Positions 6,497-16,232 of a stretch of 64,000 bases of DNA are shown here, piece by piece (position 1 is the stretch's first letter; each line of letters opens with the position of its first letter). The notes beneath the pieces were generated by a model. The model saw only the letters and a list, made by a program, of their open reading frames with translations, ran no database searches and was not told where the DNA came from. The DNA is from Streptomyces sp. NBC_00878 (GTDB lineage Bacteria > Actinomycetota > Actinomycetes > Streptomycetales > Streptomycetaceae). Where the stretch lies: positions 557,749-621,748 of the forward strand of contig NZ_JAPEOK010000002.1 in the NCBI RefSeq assembly GCF_026341515.1, in the 5' to 3' direction. The position numbers and the translations under genes are program-made.

Positions 6497-9187
6497 ATGC
6501 GGGATTGGGATCGGGTGGGTCGTTGGCCGTTGGTCGGACGGGGGCCTGAACTGGACGCCTTCGCTGCGGCGTTGGCGGACCGGGAATGCCGGGGGTTCGT
6601 GATCGGCGGGGCGGCCGGGGTGGGCAAGTCCCGGCTGGCCGAGGAGTGTCTGGCCCGGGCCGCGGCGGCGGGCTTCCGGGTGGGGCGGGCCACGGCGAGT
6701 GCCGCGGCGGGCGCGGTGCCGCTGGGGGCGATCGCGCATCTGCTGCCCGCGGGGGTTGATCTGTCGGACCCGGTGGCCGGGTTCGCCGCGGTCGCCCAGC
6801 GGCTGGCCGCCGGGCCGGGGCGGCGCTGGGCACTGTTCGTGGATGACATGCACCTGCTGGACTCGGCCTCGGCGGTGCTCCTGCGGCAGCTGATGGATAC
6901 CGGCGTACTCCTGCTGATCGGCACCGTCCGCAGCGGTGAGCCGTACGGGAAGGCCGTCACGGCGCTGCGGGGCGGGGACGCGGTGTACCGGGTCGACCTG
7001 ACCGTACTGAGCCCGGAGCAGATCGAGGCGCTGCTGCAGGCCGCGCTCGGCGGAGCGGTCGCCCGGCGCAGTCTGCACGAGCTGTCGGCGGCCAGCGGCG
7101 GCAACGTGCTGTACCTGCGGGAACTCGTCCTGGGCGCCCTGGCCGCCGGGGAGTTGACCGAGGACGGGGAGATCTGGCACCTGTCCGAGGGCCGATTACC
7201 GGGCACCGCGCGGCTGACCGAAGTGATCGAAGCCCGGTTGGCCACCGCTGATTCCGCCGGGCGCCCCGTGCTGGAACTGCTGGCGCTGTGCGAGCCGTTG
7301 CCGCTGGCCGATGCCGAAGTCCTCGCCCCGCCACAGGTGATGGCGGCCCTGGACGGGGCAGGGCTGATCCGCGTCACGCTGGACCGGCGGCGCACCGTCG
7401 TCTCCCTCGCCCACCCGCTGTACGGCGAGGCGCTGCGGGCCGGTCTTCCGGTCCTGCGCCGCCGGGCCCTGCTGCTGGACCAGGCCGCACGCGTCGAGGC
7501 CCGCGGCGCCCGCCGACGCGGTGACCTGCTGCGCACCGCCGGCTGGCGGCTGGCCGCCACGGGAACCGCCGATCCCACCCTTCTCACTCAGGCCGCCGTA
7601 CTGGCTCGCCACGCGCACGACTACCCCCGGACCATCGCTCTCCTTGAGGCCCTGCCCGAGAAACACCGCACCACTGCCACCGGCTTGATGCTCGGCAGTG
7701 CCTTCTTCGAGATGGGCCGCTGGGATCAGGCCGAGGCGGCGCTCGCCCAGGCCGACGCCCTTGCCATCGGCGAGCAGGAGGAGCTGGCGGTCGCTCTGGT
7801 CCGGACGATGAATCTGCTGTGGAGCAACGCCCCCCTCACCGAGGCACTCGCGGTCAACGAGGCCGCACTGGACCGGATCACCAGCGCCGAGGGCCGCCGC
7901 AAGCTGAGGATCAATGAGGGCTTCATGCGGATCGCCGCCGGTCTGCCGGCCCAGGGGCTGGCCCTGCTGGATGACATGGAGACCGACGTCGGTGACGCCC
8001 CCGACGTCGACGTCTGGCTGCGAGGCGCCTGGATGAAGCCCTTCGGGCTGGCCCTGGTGGGCCGCACCGGAGAGGCCGCGACCTGGGCGGAGCGCGCCCA
8101 CGTCGGCCACCGGCGGGTCGACGAACACGCCCTCGTCTCCCATCCAGCCGTCCAGCGCATCCCGCTCGTCCTCGCCCTCACCGAAGCCGGTCTCCCGGCC
8201 GAAGCCCGCCGCGAGGGCGAGCGCGCCTACGCCGAACTTGTTGCCGCCGATTCCCTTGTGAGGGTCTGGATGGCGGTCTTCCTCGGCCGAACGGAGTGGC
8301 TGGTCGGTCGGCCGACGACCGCCCGCCGCTGGTGGGCCGAGGCCGCCGCGCTGGCCCGTACCTTCGACCACACCATGGCCCTGCGCCCGGTGCTCGGCGG
8401 CCTCGCCGCATGCGCGGCCGTGCTGGGAGACCTGGACGCGGCCGAAGTATCACTGGCCGAACACCGAACCCTGCCGCCGCTGGCACCGGGCCTGCTGTCC
8501 ACAGGGGAGGAACGCCTGGGCGAGGCATGGCTGTTGGCCGTCCGCGGACAGCTGGGCCGGGCACGGTCCGTACTCACCGCCGCCGCCCGCGCCGCCCGCT
8601 CGACGGGCCACGTCACAGGTGAGGCGCTGCTGCTGACCGATGTGGCCCGCCTCGGCGGAGCGAAGGATGTCACGGACCGGCTGACCGCACTCGCGCAGAC
8701 GTGCGACGGGATGCTTGCCCCGGCCCGGGCCCGACTGGCGGCGGCGCTGGCGGCCGACGACCCCGACCAGCTCCTCCAGGCCGCCGACGCGTGCCGGGCC
8801 ATCGGCGCGGACCTGCTCGCCGCCGAGGCTGCCACCGCCGCCGCGGCCGCCTGGCGCCGGGCCGCCCGACCACGCCGTGCCTCAGCGGCCGCCCACCGGG
8901 CCGCCGCGGCCCTGGCCCGCTGCGAAGGCGCCCGCACACCACTGCTGACCACCGCCCAGGTCACCGCTCCGCTCACCACCCGCGAACGCGAGATAGCCCT
9001 GCTCGCCGCGGTCGGCAACGCCAGCAAGGACATCGCCCAGGCCCTGGCCCTGTCGGTACGCACCGTCGACAACCACCTCCACCACGCCTACACCAAACTC
9101 GGCGTCACCACCCGGCGCGAACTGGCCCAGACTCTCAGCGCACTCTCACCCGGCGCCCGCCCGGACCCCCAGCACGGCCCGTCGTAG
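6497..9187 (+). CDS. LAL-type LuxR family ATPase transcriptional regulator
   Basis: 896 residues from ATG 6497, which follows GGGGGGAG; an upstream GTG at 6389 would add 36 residues without homology. The N-terminal STAND/AAA ATPase carries Walker A (GGAAGVGKSRL) and a Walker B-like LFVDDMHLLD. A long Ala/Leu-rich helical middle resembles TPR-like repeats. The C-terminus has a LuxR helix-turn-helix (LTTREREIALLAAV to RTVDNHLHHAYTKLGV). LAL proteins activate transcription after ligand and ATP binding and are often pathway-specific. It converges on the esterase at 9202 with a 14-base gap, so its targets are not evident. Confidence 0.92.
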   Translation: MRDWDRVGRWPLVGRGPELDAFAAALADRECRGFVIGGAAGVGKSRLAEECLARAAAAGFRVGRATASAAAGAVPLGAIAHLLPAGVDLSDPVAGFAAVAQRLAAGPGRRWALFVDDMHLLDSASAVLLRQLMDTGVLLLIGTVRSGEPYGKAVTALRGGDAVYRVDLTVLSPEQIEALLQAALGGAVARRSLHELSAASGGNVLYLRELVLGALAAGELTEDGEIWHLSEGRLPGTARLTEVIEARLATADSAGRPVLELLALCEPLPLADAEVLAPPQVMAALDGAGLIRVTLDRRRTVVSLAHPLYGEALRAGLPVLRRRALLLDQAARVEARGARRRGDLLRTAGWRLAATGTADPTLLTQAAVLARHAHDYPRTIALLEALPEKHRTTATGLMLGSAFFEMGRWDQAEAALAQADALAIGEQEELAVALVRTMNLLWSNAPLTEALAVNEAALDRITSAEGRRKLRINEGFMRIAAGLPAQGLALLDDMETDVGDAPDVDVWLRGAWMKPFGLALVGRTGEAATWAERAHVGHRRVDEHALVSHPAVQRIPLVLALTEAGLPAEARREGERAYAELVAADSLVRVWMAVFLGRTEWLVGRPTTARRWWAEAAALARTFDHTMALRPVLGGLAACAAVLGDLDAAEVSLAEHRTLPPLAPGLLSTGEERLGEAWLLAVRGQLGRARSVLTAAARAARSTGHVTGEALLLTDVARLGGAKDVTDRLTALAQTCDGMLAPARARLAAALAADDPDQLLQAADACRAIGADLLAAEAATAAAAAWRRAARPRRASAAAHRAAAALARCEGARTPLLTTAQVTAPLTTREREIALLAAVGNASKDIAQALALSVRTVDNHLHHAYTKLGVTTRRELAQTLSALSPGARPDPQHGPS

Positions 9188-9201
9188 TGGGGTGGTCGTC
9201 T

Positions 9202-10953
9202 TTACCAGGCTTCCTGCGTCGCGAAGTACCGCTTCCAGAAGTCGAGTTGCCCGGGCGGCGCCACCCGCGTCGGTCCGTAGCGCTCGCCGACCTCCATCAC
9301 GGTCGGCGAGCCGGGACGGTAGGCGGGCCATCTGGGCAGACCGCGGCCGTTCGGGTCGCCGGTGGTGATGTAGTTCGCCAGGTAGGAGGACATGGTGTCG
9401 GCGATCTCGCGGTCCTGGTCGGTCCACCCCTGGGTGGCGGGGTGGAGGTTGCCGAAGAAGTAGACGATCTCGGAGCCGTGGTACGCGCCCCGGATGTCGT
9501 GGTCGGGGCCCGGTGGGCGGCGCGTCCAGAAGTACGTGTACACCGGACGGTCGGCGCCCTTGGTCCACTCGGTGCCCCACAGATACGTCGAGACCCGGGA
9601 GTTGTCACGGATCGCGTCGTTGCTGGCGAGGGCCGCCTCGTCGTCCGTACCCGCCGGGTAGAGCCGCAGGAACTCGTCGGCCATCGTGCCGAACTTCCGC
9701 CGCGCGGCGCCGACATAGTCGTCCAGGGTGACGTGGACGGGCGGGGCGCCGGGACGGTCCGGGTAACCCGCCTCGCGCCAGTACTCGAAGGCGGTCTCGG
9801 GCACGGCCCCGCTCTCGTCGAGGTTGTTGCCGGCCAGGTACCAGACGTCGTTCTGGGCGCGGGCGTCGTAGGTCGCCCGATAGCCGGCGGGCAGTACCCA
9901 GCCGTCGACGACGGGCCTGAACAGCGGAGGTTTCGCGACGGACTTGGTGTCGACCGTCTCGTCCTTGAGCGAGGCGGCATCGGTCAAGTCCTGCCAGGGC
10001 AGGGCGCGTAACCGCGCGAGCGTGGTCGCGCCCTTCGTCGCCCCGTAGGCGGGGCCCTGTCGGAGCGCGGTGTCCATCGCCCGGAGCGATACGCCGAGGT
10101 AGCGCAGCTCGGGATCGCTCGGACAGCGGACCTGGCTCTCGGCGAGGGAACGCTGGAAGAGCCCGGTGGCGAGCGGGGACATGGACAGCATGTTCGTGGA
10201 GCCGGCACCGGCGGACTGGCCGCCCAGCGTGATACGACGCGGATCGCCGCCGAACCCGGCGATGTTGCGCCGGACCCACTTCAGAGCCGCGATCTGGTCG
10301 AGCAGTCCGTAGTTGCCCGAGACGCCATGGCGGGACTCCGCGCTCAGTTCGGAGGTGGCGAGGAAACCCAGGGCGCCCAGGCGGTAGTTGAAGGTCACCA
10401 CGACGACGCCCTTGGCGGCCAGGACCGAGCCTTCGAAGCCCGGGTCCGAGCCGGTTCCCGCGGAGAACCCGCCGCCGTAGATCCACACATACACCGGGCG
10501 GCGCTCCGTGCTTCTCCTGGCGCCCGTCCAGATGTTGAGGTTGAGACAGTCCTCGCTCATCGTGAGCGTGCCGGACGCCTGCGGGGGTGCGTCGCCGAAC
10601 GTGTCGGCCAGGCGGACGCCCGTCCAGGACGGCGCCGGCTGCGGCGGGCGCCACCGGTTCGGCCCGGCGGTTGAGGCCGCGTAGGGAATCCCCCTGAAGA
10701 CGGTGACACCGGACGCCGCGGCGGGCACACCGGCGACGAGACCGGACCGGGTCCGCACCGGCCTGCTGCCGAGCGACCCCGCGGCCGACGCGGGCTGCGC
10801 CGCGAGGGCGTCGACGAGCATGGCACTCGCGGTCATGCCCGCGGTGGTCCCCACTCTGATACCTGCGCTGACGCCTGCGGCGCGGCCGAGGAAGTCCCGT
10901 CGGCGCAGGGCCGGTTCCGCGGGACGGGGGTCATGGCTGTCTGGCACGGTCAT
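9202..10953 (-). CDS. secreted type-B carboxylesterase, Tat signal
   Basis: 583 residues. The N-terminus RRRDFLGRAAG is a twin-arginine motif followed by a hydrophobic stretch and an AASAAG-like cleavage region, so the enzyme is exported folded. The carboxylesterase B family is shown by EDCLNLNIWTG and the nucleophile elbow GGQSAGAGS. The acid-residue segment is GNNLDESGA, and AYHGSEIVYFFGN carries the catalytic His. It is a close paralogue of the esterase at 12680. The ATG at 10953 is followed downstream by the divergent lactonase. Confidence 0.9.
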   Translation of the reverse strand: MTVPDSHDPRPAEPALRRRDFLGRAAGVSAGIRVGTTAGMTASAMLVDALAAQPASAAGSLGSRPVRTRSGLVAGVPAAASGVTVFRGIPYAASTAGPNRWRPPQPAPSWTGVRLADTFGDAPPQASGTLTMSEDCLNLNIWTGARRSTERRPVYVWIYGGGFSAGTGSDPGFEGSVLAAKGVVVVTFNYRLGALGFLATSELSAESRHGVSGNYGLLDQIAALKWVRRNIAGFGGDPRRITLGGQSAGAGSTNMLSMSPLATGLFQRSLAESQVRCPSDPELRYLGVSLRAMDTALRQGPAYGATKGATTLARLRALPWQDLTDAASLKDETVDTKSVAKPPLFRPVVDGWVLPAGYRATYDARAQNDVWYLAGNNLDESGAVPETAFEYWREAGYPDRPGAPPVHVTLDDYVGAARRKFGTMADEFLRLYPAGTDDEAALASNDAIRDNSRVSTYLWGTEWTKGADRPVYTYFWTRRPPGPDHDIRGAYHGSEIVYFFGNLHPATQGWTDQDREIADTMSSYLANYITTGDPNGRGLPRWPAYRPGSPTVMEVGERYGPTRVAPPGQLDFWKRYFATQEAW

Positions 10954-11071
10954 ACGGATCTCCCGATCACTGAACGAAGCCGGGTGGGACCGAGGGCCGC
11001 CGCATCACATGGGGCTTGTGTGCGGGACGGTGCGTACGAGAACGTAACCGCGCAGCAATATTGTTAGCAAT

Positions 11072-12319
11072 ATGCCTGACAAGACGAACGCTCTGCCCGC
11101 CGTCCCATCCCACTCACCCCACTCACCCAACTCGCCCAACTCACCGCACTCGACGACCAGATCGCCGTCCCGCAGAACGCTGCTGCGCGCCATGGCGGCG
11201 TCTGCCGCTGTGGGGACGCCGCTGTTAGCCGGCGCGCCGGCCGGGGCCGTATCGAGCGGGGCGGCCGACCTCCTCTACGTCGGCACCTGGGGTGCCGGCC
11301 AGGTGCACGCGCTCCGGTTCGACCCCGCCCGCGCGGCCATGACGCCGGTCGGGCCGGTGGCCCAGGCCACCTCGAACTGGGTGCTCGCCCACCCGACGCG
11401 CCCGGTCCTGTACGTGGCCGGCGGCGAACCGGGCGGGATCATCCGCGTCTTCCGCATCGACAACGCCTCCGCCGCGCTTGAGCAGTTCGGCGAGATCGCG
11501 ACGGAGAGCACACCGGTGGGCGGCCTGTCGTACATGGCAGTGGACGCTGCCTCGAAGACACTCCTGGCCGCGGACTTCGCGGCGGGCACCGCCGTGTCCG
11601 TCCCGATCGGCAAGGACGGTGGACTCGGCGCCGTGGCGTCCCGGGTGCAGGACACCGGTTCCGGCCCCCATCCACGGCAGCAGGGGCCGCACGCCCACCA
11701 CGTGGTCACCGACCCGAGCGGCAGGTTCGCGCTGGTCGCGGACTTCGGCGCCGACCGGGTCTTCGTCTACCACTTCGACCGGGCCACGCGCGCGCTGTCC
11801 GCCGGTACGCCCGACGGTCCGCGTACGTACGCGACGGCGCCCGGGTCGGGGCCGCGGCGGCTGGCCTTCCACCCGAGCGGCAGGACCGTCTACCTGTTGA
11901 ACGAGCTGACCGCGGACATCCAGGCCCTGGACTGGAACGCGGCGGACGGCGTGCTCACCCACCTCCAGAGCCTGCCGACCGACGCGCCCGGACACACCGG
12001 CACCACGAGCGCCGCCGAACTGGCCATCAGCCGCGACGGCCGCTTCGTCTACACCTCCAACCGAGGCGAGAACACTCTGGTCGTCTTCTCGACGGACCGA
12101 AGCACCGGCCTGCTCACCCAGGTACAGCGCATCCCCTGCGCGGGAGTCACGCCGTGGAGCTTCACCCTTCACCCCGGCGGGAGGTGGCTGTTCGTCGCGA
12201 ATCAGGCGAGCAACACGGTGAACCTGTTCAGCGTCGACCCACGCACGGGCCAACTCGCCGACACCGGCACATCCGTACCCGTACCGAAACCCGACTGCAT
12301 CACCTTCAGTCGGCCCTGA
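11072..12319 (+). CDS. secreted lactonase family seven-bladed beta-propeller protein
   Basis: 415 residues. The family includes 6-phosphogluconolactonase (Pgl type) and muconate-lactonising enzymes. Repeated LVADFGADRVFVYH- and VYTSNRGENTLVVF-type blade strands are spread along the protein, and FTLHPGGRWLFVANQ near the end is typical. The N-terminus carries a Tat motif (SRRTLLRAMAAS) after an unusual Ser/Pro/His/Asn repeat encoded by near-identical nine-base units. It sits between two carboxylesterases, which suggests a joint extracellular ester/lactone-hydrolysis role. Confidence 0.88.
   Translation: MPDKTNALPAVPSHSPHSPNSPNSPHSTTRSPSRRTLLRAMAASAAVGTPLLAGAPAGAVSSGAADLLYVGTWGAGQVHALRFDPARAAMTPVGPVAQATSNWVLAHPTRPVLYVAGGEPGGIIRVFRIDNASAALEQFGEIATESTPVGGLSYMAVDAASKTLLAADFAAGTAVSVPIGKDGGLGAVASRVQDTGSGPHPRQQGPHAHHVVTDPSGRFALVADFGADRVFVYHFDRATRALSAGTPDGPRTYATAPGSGPRRLAFHPSGRTVYLLNELTADIQALDWNAADGVLTHLQSLPTDAPGHTGTTSAAELAISRDGRFVYTSNRGENTLVVFSTDRSTGLLTQVQRIPCAGVTPWSFTLHPGGRWLFVANQASNTVNLFSVDPRTGQLADTGTSVPVPKPDCITFSRP
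11096..11152 (+). repeat. nine-base tandem repeats in the lactonase signal region
   Basis: Units related to CACTCACCC and AACTCGCCC repeat about six times and encode SPHSPNSPNSPHS before the twin-arginine motif. Such repeats are prone to slippage and lengthen the n-region of the signal peptide. Confidence 0.75.
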
Positions 12320-12518
12320 GCGGGGAGCTCGGATCCTGCGGCGCTGTCAACGCCGCGGGGCGCAACTTCAGGGTGCGCGGCGGAAGCTGTGAGTCCAGGT
12401 GAGGCGCTTGTTCCACTCTGTGAAACGACCGCAGCATGAGACGCCTCAACCGAAGGCGGGACGGACGCCGAGCCGTGCACCTGGAGCGTCCGTCCCCCCA
12501 TTCCGACAGGGAGCCCCT

Positions 12519-12679
12519 GTGAGCTCGCGAGACGTCCCCCACCCCGACACGGCACCGAGAGCATCGGCCGCCGCCGCTTACTCGGGAACGCCGTCGGCGC
12601 CGCGGCCGGCGCCACACTGCTGGGCGGCCTGACGACCGTACCCGCGTCGGCCGCCTCCCGCGCCGCCGCCGATCGTCCG
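12519..12679 (+). other. frameshifted 5' end (signal peptide) of the second esterase
   Basis: In the esterase frame this stretch encodes IGRRRLLGNAVGAAAG and then TVPASAASRAAA, a textbook Tat signal and cleavage region. That frame, however, has no ATG, GTG or TTG between the stop at 12437-12439 and GTG 12680. The only start with a ribosome site (GGGAG before GTG 12519) is in another frame and encodes VSSRDVPHPDTAPR, which resembles the n-region of the paralogue at 9202. A one- or two-base indel around 12545-12570 would join the two. Confidence 0.7.
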
Positions 12680-14212
12680 GTGCGTACGCGGTCCGGCCTG
12701 GTGACCGGTGCCCCGGCCGCCTTGGACGGGATCACCGTCTACAGAGGCATCCCGTACGCGGCTTCGACCGTCGGCGAGAACCGCTGGCGCGCGCCACGGC
12801 CCGCGCCGTCCTGGCAGGGCGTACGCGCCGCCGACACCTGGGGCGCCGCCTGCCCCCAGCCGGTCAACGGCATCGCCGCCGACAAGGTCCCGCCGCTCAG
12901 CGAGGACTGCCTCAACCTCAACGTCTGGACGGGCGCGGCCGGTTCGAGAGAACGCCGCCCGGTCTTCGTATGGATCTACGGCGGCCGCAACTCCGCCATG
13001 TGGGCCTCCCAACCGGTGTACGACGGCGCGAACCTGGCGGTGAAGGGCGCGGTCGTCGTCACGTACAACCACCGCGTCGGTGCCTTCGGCAACCTCGCCC
13101 ATCCCGAGCTGAGCACCGAGGGCGGGCACGGCGGCTCCGGCAACTGGGGTGTGCTGGACACGGTGGCGGCGCTGCGGTGGATCCGGGACAACATCGCCGC
13201 GTTCGGCGGTGATCCGGACCGGGTGACCATCGCGGGCTGGTCGCACGGGTCGTCGTTCGTGAACATCCTGATGATCTCGCGGCTGGCACGGGGGCTGTAC
13301 CACCGGGCGCTGCTGGCGGCCGGCGTGCAGTACACCAAGGACCCGGCGCTCGGCCGGGTGGCGGGCGGCTACGACACGCTGCCGGTCGCCGAGGCCAACG
13401 GCACCGCGTTCGCCGGGTACATGGGCGCCTCCTCGCTCGCCGGCCTGCGGGCGCTGACCGCGGACGAGATCGTGACGAAGGTCTACGCGCCCGGCGCCCC
13501 GGCCACCGGCACCGACTTCGGCAACGTCCTGGACGGCTACGTCCTCCCGACCGGCTACACCGCCGCCATGGAGTCCGGCGCCGAGGCGGATGTGCCGGTC
13601 CTGACCGGCAACAACAAGGATGAGAACGGCGCCTCGCCGACCCTCGTGATGACCGTCGCCCGGTACGAGGCGTACGCGGCGACCACCTTCGGCGACCGAG
13701 CGGCGGAGTTCCTGGCGCTGTACCCGGCGAGCACCGACACGGAAGCGGCCGCGCAGTACAACAACTACGCGCGCGACGAGGAACGCGTCTCCACCTTCCT
13801 GTGGGGCACCCAGTTCCGCAACACCGCCGGCAACCGCAGCGCGATCTACAACTACTGGTGGACCCACGCCCCGCCCGGCACCGACACCACCAACCCGATC
13901 GAGCCCGCGAACGGCGCCGGCGCCTACCACGGCGCCGAGATGTACTACCTCTTCGGCAACCTCTACGGCACCGACCGCCCCTGGACCGAGGCCGACCACG
14001 CCATAGCAGACACCACGTCCTCGTACGTCGCGAACTTCGTGGCCACCGGCAACCCCAACGGCGGCTCCCTGCCCGCCTGGCCCGCCCTGCGCACGACGAA
14101 GCCGCTCTCCATGGAACTGGGCGACCACTTCACCACGCTCCCGGCGGCCGACAGCGAGGCCAAGTACACCTTCCTGAAGGACTACCTGGAATCCCAGACG
14201 ACGGCATATTGA
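12680..14212 (+). CDS. type-B carboxylesterase, mature part in an intact frame
   Basis: The clean frame from GTG 12680 gives 510 residues covering the whole catalytic domain. It has EDCLNLNVWTG, nucleophile elbow GWSHGSS (GxSxG with Trp and His), GNNKDENGA, and AYHGAEMYYLFGN with the catalytic His. GTG 12680 is not a natural start, because it falls just after a Tat signal peptide (see 12519-12679). As written the product would stay in the cytoplasm. It is a paralogue of the esterase at 9202 and converges on the MFS gene at 14261. Confidence 0.85.
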   Translation: MRTRSGLVTGAPAALDGITVYRGIPYAASTVGENRWRAPRPAPSWQGVRAADTWGAACPQPVNGIAADKVPPLSEDCLNLNVWTGAAGSRERRPVFVWIYGGRNSAMWASQPVYDGANLAVKGAVVVTYNHRVGAFGNLAHPELSTEGGHGGSGNWGVLDTVAALRWIRDNIAAFGGDPDRVTIAGWSHGSSFVNILMISRLARGLYHRALLAAGVQYTKDPALGRVAGGYDTLPVAEANGTAFAGYMGASSLAGLRALTADEIVTKVYAPGAPATGTDFGNVLDGYVLPTGYTAAMESGAEADVPVLTGNNKDENGASPTLVMTVARYEAYAATTFGDRAAEFLALYPASTDTEAAAQYNNYARDEERVSTFLWGTQFRNTAGNRSAIYNYWWTHAPPGTDTTNPIEPANGAGAYHGAEMYYLFGNLYGTDRPWTEADHAIADTTSSYVANFVATGNPNGGSLPAWPALRTTKPLSMELGDHFTTLPAADSEAKYTFLKDYLESQTTAY

Positions 14213-14260
14213 TCCGCGTGTCGGCCGGGGGCACCGTGTCGTACGCGCTCACACACTCAC

Positions 14261-15541
14261 TCACGCACTCGCTCGTACCGGTCGCCGGAGCAGGTAGACG
14301 GCCGCGGTAGAGACCAGGACAGCCATGCACGCGATGAACACCAGCCCGGCGCCCTCCAGGCCGATCGGACCCGTCAGGACCCCCACCCCGATCACCGGCA
14401 CCGAGATACCCGCGTACGCCACCACGAACAGCGTCGAGATCACTGACGCGCGGTGGTCCGCGGGCGAGGCCTCGGCCACCGCGGACAACGCCCCGCGAAA
14501 CGCCAGCCCCTGCCCGCACCCGCCGACGATCGCGCTCAGCATCACCAGCGTCAGCAGGTCCCACCGGAGCGCGCCGGCGAGCAGCGCCAGTCCGGCGAAG
14601 AGCCCGGCGCAGCCCAGCGGCAGCGACCGTGCCACCCCGACCCGGCCGACCGCCAGTTGCCCGGCGGTCGAGGAGAAGAAGGCGAGCGCGACGACGAGCC
14701 CGCTCACGGCGTGGTTGTCCACGTCCAGGGACTGCGCGAGGAACGCCGGGCTGACCGACGTGAACACCCCGAACAGCGCGAACCCCACGAACGAGGCGGT
14801 CGCCGCGGGTCCGAACACCGCCCGCACCTGCGGGGGCAGGCCGGGCCGCTGCGGTCGTACCGTGTCCAGCGGCCGCCGCTCGCGAACGGTCTCCGGCAGA
14901 TACAGCAGGACGGCGGCCGAGCCGGCCACGAGGGCGAGGTGTACGGCGAACGGCAGGTACAGCGGCCAGGCGGCGTACTGCGCGAGCACTCCGGCGAGCA
15001 GCGGTCCGCAGCCCAGCCCGCCCATGTTGGCGGCGGTCGCCACGAGCGTGGCCCGGGACGAGCCTCCGTGGGGTGCCAACTCCATCACGTAGACCGTGGC
15101 GGCGCCGGTGAACAGACCGGCGGACAGCCCCGACATCAACCGCCCCGCGTACAGCCAGCCCAGCCCGGTGGCACTCAGGAAGCAGACGGCGCTCGCCGCC
15201 GCGAAGCCCAGGCCCCACAGCAGAACGGGCCGCCTGCCCACGACATCCGAGACGTTGCCGGTCAGCAACAGCACACCGATGACACCGAACGCGTATACGG
15301 CGTACACGACAGTCACGGTCAGTTCGGAGAACCCGAACTTCTCCTGATAGAGGCCGTAGAGCGGGGTCGGCAAGGTGGTCCCGGCCATGCAGACGGCAAA
15401 CACCATCCCGCTGAGCACGCACCGGCGCCACCCTCGGCGATCACCATCCATGCGCCGACGGTAATCCCGCGAGCCACTCGCCGACGGTGCGGCATGCCCG
15501 ACGCTCCGCTCAGGTGACAGATCGCCTGTTGGGGCCATCAT
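14261..15541 (-). CDS. MFS transporter
   Basis: 426 residues with about twelve hydrophobic segments. The loop 2-3 motif A reads GNVSDVVGRRPVL, typical of drug/metabolite:proton antiporters. The start ATG at 15541 overlaps the TGA of the GNAT fragment in a TGATG arrangement, so the two were translationally coupled. An alternative ATG at 15451 begins just before the first membrane helix but has no ribosome site. The direction of transport is unknown, though efflux is most common for this subfamily. Confidence 0.88.
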   Translation of the reverse strand: MMAPTGDLSPERSVGHAAPSASGSRDYRRRMDGDRRGWRRCVLSGMVFAVCMAGTTLPTPLYGLYQEKFGFSELTVTVVYAVYAFGVIGVLLLTGNVSDVVGRRPVLLWGLGFAAASAVCFLSATGLGWLYAGRLMSGLSAGLFTGAATVYVMELAPHGGSSRATLVATAANMGGLGCGPLLAGVLAQYAAWPLYLPFAVHLALVAGSAAVLLYLPETVRERRPLDTVRPQRPGLPPQVRAVFGPAATASFVGFALFGVFTSVSPAFLAQSLDVDNHAVSGLVVALAFFSSTAGQLAVGRVGVARSLPLGCAGLFAGLALLAGALRWDLLTLVMLSAIVGGCGQGLAFRGALSAVAEASPADHRASVISTLFVVAYAGISVPVIGVGVLTGPIGLEGAGLVFIACMAVLVSTAAVYLLRRPVRASA

Positions 15542-15894
15542 CAGGTAGGGATGCGCAGATCCCGTACATACCAGTCGAGCCCTGTGCCGTCCTTGTTGTG
15601 CGTCCGCCTGCCCGGGGTGAAGCCGGCCCGCTGGGCAACCGCGGCAGACGCGGGATTGTCCGGGTCCACCTGGATCACCGCCTCCTCCCCGCCCTCACCG
15701 GCCGCGTACTGGGACACCAGGAGGACCGCACGGGTGGCCAGGCCACGTCCCCTCCAGGACGGGTAGAGGCCGTACGCGACATTCACCTGGCCGGGGGCCA
15801 GAGCCTCTCCCGCAAACCGCAAGTCGATCGTCCCCGCCAGCGCCTCGTCGGCGCCCACCCGGATGCCGAACGCCCGGAGTGGCCCGGCGGATTC
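15541..15894 (-). pseudogene. C-terminal part of a split GNAT acetyltransferase
   Basis: The frame encodes ESAGPLRAFGIRVGADE and continues through YPSWRGRGLATRAVLL, the acetyl-CoA pyrophosphate loop (R/QxxGxG/A). It ends coupled to the MFS gene. The N-terminal strand and helices are missing. They are found 8.1 kb away at 24012-24173, same strand and in the order expected if DNA had been inserted in the middle of the gene. The callable ORF starts at GTG 15858, but the homology begins near 15894. Confidence 0.8.
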
Positions 15895-16232
15895 TAGGGA
15901 CAGTTGGAGCGTGTTGCCTCAGATTGAGCCTGGCCCCTGACAGAGACCAGCTGGTGATGCCGCGGCCCCATTGATGATGTCGACGGGGACAGGCACCAGC
16001 ACACGCGGATCCGGAAGAGAGAGGTGCTGAACGGCACGAGGAGGCGAAGACGTCTTCGCCGGTTGTGGGGGCCCGGGCGTGGGCTGCGGTCCCCATCAGC
16101 GAGTGGCGGTCGTGCCTGCCTCCCCCGAGCATGGCGGTCGGCGACTACCCCCATCGCGCCACGGCAAGTCACCTGCGGCGTTGCCTGGCTCCGCGGCGAG
16201 ACCGACCGCGACCAGCACGAGGAGGCCCTCCG
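15895..16232. other. 338-base left end of the island, no clear gene
   Basis: No convincing coding frame is present on either strand. The one distinctive element is an 18-base perfect palindrome at 16043-16060. The last 20 bases hold the ribosome site of the ORF at 16233. Confidence 0.5.
16043..16060. repeat. 18-base perfect palindrome
   Basis: GGCGAAGACGTCTTCGCC reads identically on both strands. It lies about 170 bases before the ORF at 16233 and could be an operator, or part of an old element end. Confidence 0.6.
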
